This document shows positions 62,776-64,000 of a stretch of 64,000 bases of DNA, in pieces. Made by a program: the position numbers and the translations under genes. The stretch lies in the NCBI RefSeq assembly GCF_013409365.1, contig NZ_JACCBA010000001.1, forward strand, positions 8,866,001 through 8,930,000. The letters are read 5' to 3'. The notes under the pieces are model-generated. The model had not been told where the DNA came from and made no database searches. It worked only from the letters and a program-made list of their open reading frames with translations. This stretch comes from Actinomadura luteofluorescens (GTDB taxonomy: Bacteria; Actinomycetota; Actinomycetes; Streptosporangiales; Streptosporangiaceae). Each line of letters opens with the position of its first letter. Positions within the stretch are counted from its first letter, which is position 1.

Positions 62776-64000
62776 TCAGCCCCCGGTCTCGGGCGAGGCC
62801 CTGCCGGCGTGCTCGGCCGGGACGGTCTCCGGCTCGGGCTGCAGCTGCGGCGCGCCGACCCCGCACTGGCGCCGGCATTCCGGCTCGACCGGTTCCCCGG
62901 ACGGCGTGCGCAGCGCGTCGTCGCCGACGGTGAGGAAGGACAGCACGGCCCCCGCCGCCAGGAGCGCGGCACACGTGATCATCGCCAGCCGGAACCCGTG
63001 CGAGAAGACGGCGGGATTGTCGAAGGCGTCGCCCGTCAGCCCCGCCAGCGGCGGGATCGCCGCCACCGCCAGCAGCCCGGCGGCGCGCGCCACCGCGTTG
63101 TTGACGCCGCTGGCCACCCCCGCGTGGCGGACGTCCGCGGTGGCGAGGACCGTGGCGGTCAGCGGCGCGACCACCGCCGCCAGGCCCAGCCCGAACACCA
63201 CCACGGCTGGCAGGACGTCCCGGACGTAGGAGGCGTTCGCGCCGATCCGGCCCACCAGGAGCATCCCGAGGGCCGCCACCACCAGCCCGACGGTCATCGG
63301 CAGCCGCGGGCCGATCTTCTGCGCGAGCGCGCCCGCCCGCGCCGACAGCAGCAGCATCAGCACGGTGACCGGCAGCAGCGCGGTCCCGGCCGCGATGGGC
63401 GAGAACCCGGTGACGACCTGGAGGTTCAGGACGAACAGGAAGAACATCACGCCCATCCCGCCGTACATGATGAACGTGACGACGTTGACGGCCGAGAACT
63501 GCCGCGAGGCGAACACGTCCAGCGGCAGCATCGGCTGCGTCGCCTTCTCGGCCGCGCGCGCCCGGCGCCCGCGCAGGCGTTCGAGCAGCACGAACGCGAC
63601 GGCGGCCGCCAGGCCCGCGATCGCGGCGGCGGCGATGACGGGCGCGGGCGCGCCCCCGCCCGGCGCCTCGGTCAGCGCGTACGTCGTCCCCGCCAGGGCC
63701 AGCGCCGCCAGGGCCGCGCCGGACACGTCGAAGCGTCCGTGGGCCCGCGGGTCGACGCTCTCCGGGACGTGCCGGACCGCGACCAGCACCACGACGGCGG
63801 CGAGCGGCACGTTCAGCAGGAACACCCACCGCCATCCGGCCGCCTCCACCAGCCAGCCGCCCACGAACGGGCCGATCGCGCCGGCGACGCCGCCGAGTCC
63901 CGACCAGGCGCCGACCGCGCGCGGGCGGTCGTCGGCCGCGAACGACGCCTGGATGATCGCCAGCGAGCCCGGGGTGAGCAGCGCCCCGCCCACGCCCTGC
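62776..64000 (-). CDS. MFS transporter, DHA2 (EmrB/QacA) type (5' partial)
   Basis: The C-terminal 408 residues of a fourteen-helix drug exporter; the 5' end lies beyond the window. The first residues QGVGGALLTPGSLAI and GWRWVFLLNVPLA are typical of EmrB/QacA proteins. Later helices (SAVNVVTFIMYGGMGVMFFLF, LPVTVLMLLLSARAGALA) are complete. The tail is unusual in carrying two Cys (PECRRQCGVG) in a Pro/Glu-rich stretch. Substrate unknown. The stop is 81 bases from the LysR start. Confidence 0.93.
   Translation of the reverse strand, partial: QGVGGALLTPGSLAIIQASFAADDRPRAVGAWSGLGGVAGAIGPFVGGWLVEAAGWRWVFLLNVPLAAVVVLVAVRHVPESVDPRAHGRFDVSGAALAALALAGTTYALTEAPGGGAPAPVIAAAAIAGLAAAVAFVLLERLRGRRARAAEKATQPMLPLDVFASRQFSAVNVVTFIMYGGMGVMFFLFVLNLQVVTGFSPIAAGTALLPVTVLMLLLSARAGALAQKIGPRLPMTVGLVVAALGMLLVGRIGANASYVRDVLPAVVVFGLGLAAVVAPLTATVLATADVRHAGVASGVNNAVARAAGLLAVAAIPPLAGLTGDAFDNPAVFSHGFRLAMITCAALLAAGAVLSFLTVGDDALRTPSGEPVEPECRRQCGVGAPQLQPEPETVPAEHAGRASPETGG

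Overview
This window comes from a high-GC (roughly 70% or more) actinobacterial chromosome. GTG and TTG starts, 4-base start/stop overlaps, mycothiol-type and DUF6153/DUF6167 proteins, and the gene orders infC-rpmI-rplT-TrmH-histidine kinase-pheST and argCJBDFR-H all point to the Streptomycetales/Streptosporangiales. The 16S sequence looks like Actinomadura or a relative (Thermomonosporaceae), but I could not search it. No insertion sequences, prophage, CRISPR arrays or tRNA genes were seen.

Layout. 1-4.1 kb: the end of a cyclophilin gene, a DUF349 coiled-coil protein, then a leftward cluster (DUF6153, DUF3105, DUF305, mycothiol-dependent isomerase-like). 4.3-11.7 kb: rarA, two small membrane-associated proteins, alaS, ruvX, mltG and aroE, a compact housekeeping run. 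11.7-15.4 kb: an accessory block of an alpha/alpha-toroid membrane protein, a HIT protein, a PfkB-like protein and a Nudix protein. 15.4-23.9 kb: the translation block infC (AUC start, structured leader), rpmI, rplT, TrmH methyltransferase, a STAS protein, a soluble histidine kinase and pheST. 24-28.5 kb: an ABC-F protein behind a structured leader, then a MarR-controlled ABC exporter. 28.6-35.9 kb: arginine biosynthesis argCJBDF, argR, argH (no argG). 36-38 kb: a 3-methyladenine glycosylase and tyrS. 38.1-44.1 kb: an rRNA operon (16S-23S-5S, no tRNAs) with two promoter candidates and a strong terminator. 44.2-51.3 kb: a TetR-controlled acyl-CoA catabolic operon (AtuA-like, acyl-CoA carboxylase beta and alpha, acyl-CoA dehydrogenase) whose beta subunit carries a one-base frameshift. 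51.4-64 kb: an RDD membrane protein, a tiny His/Cys-rich secreted peptide, a P-loop kinase coupled to an enolase-superfamily protein without its catalytic lysines, an LCP cell-wall ligase preceded by a truncated LCP paralogue, GuaB1, a tandem Lrp regulator, an Na+/H+ antiporter, a LysR regulator and the end of an MFS exporter.

Most of the window is core metabolism and translation. The parts that ordinary annotation does not explain are the toroid/HIT/PfkB/Nudix block, the degenerate enolase-superfamily gene with its coupled kinase, the His/Cys peptide, the truncated LCP paralogue, the ABC-F leader and the frameshifted carboxylase.
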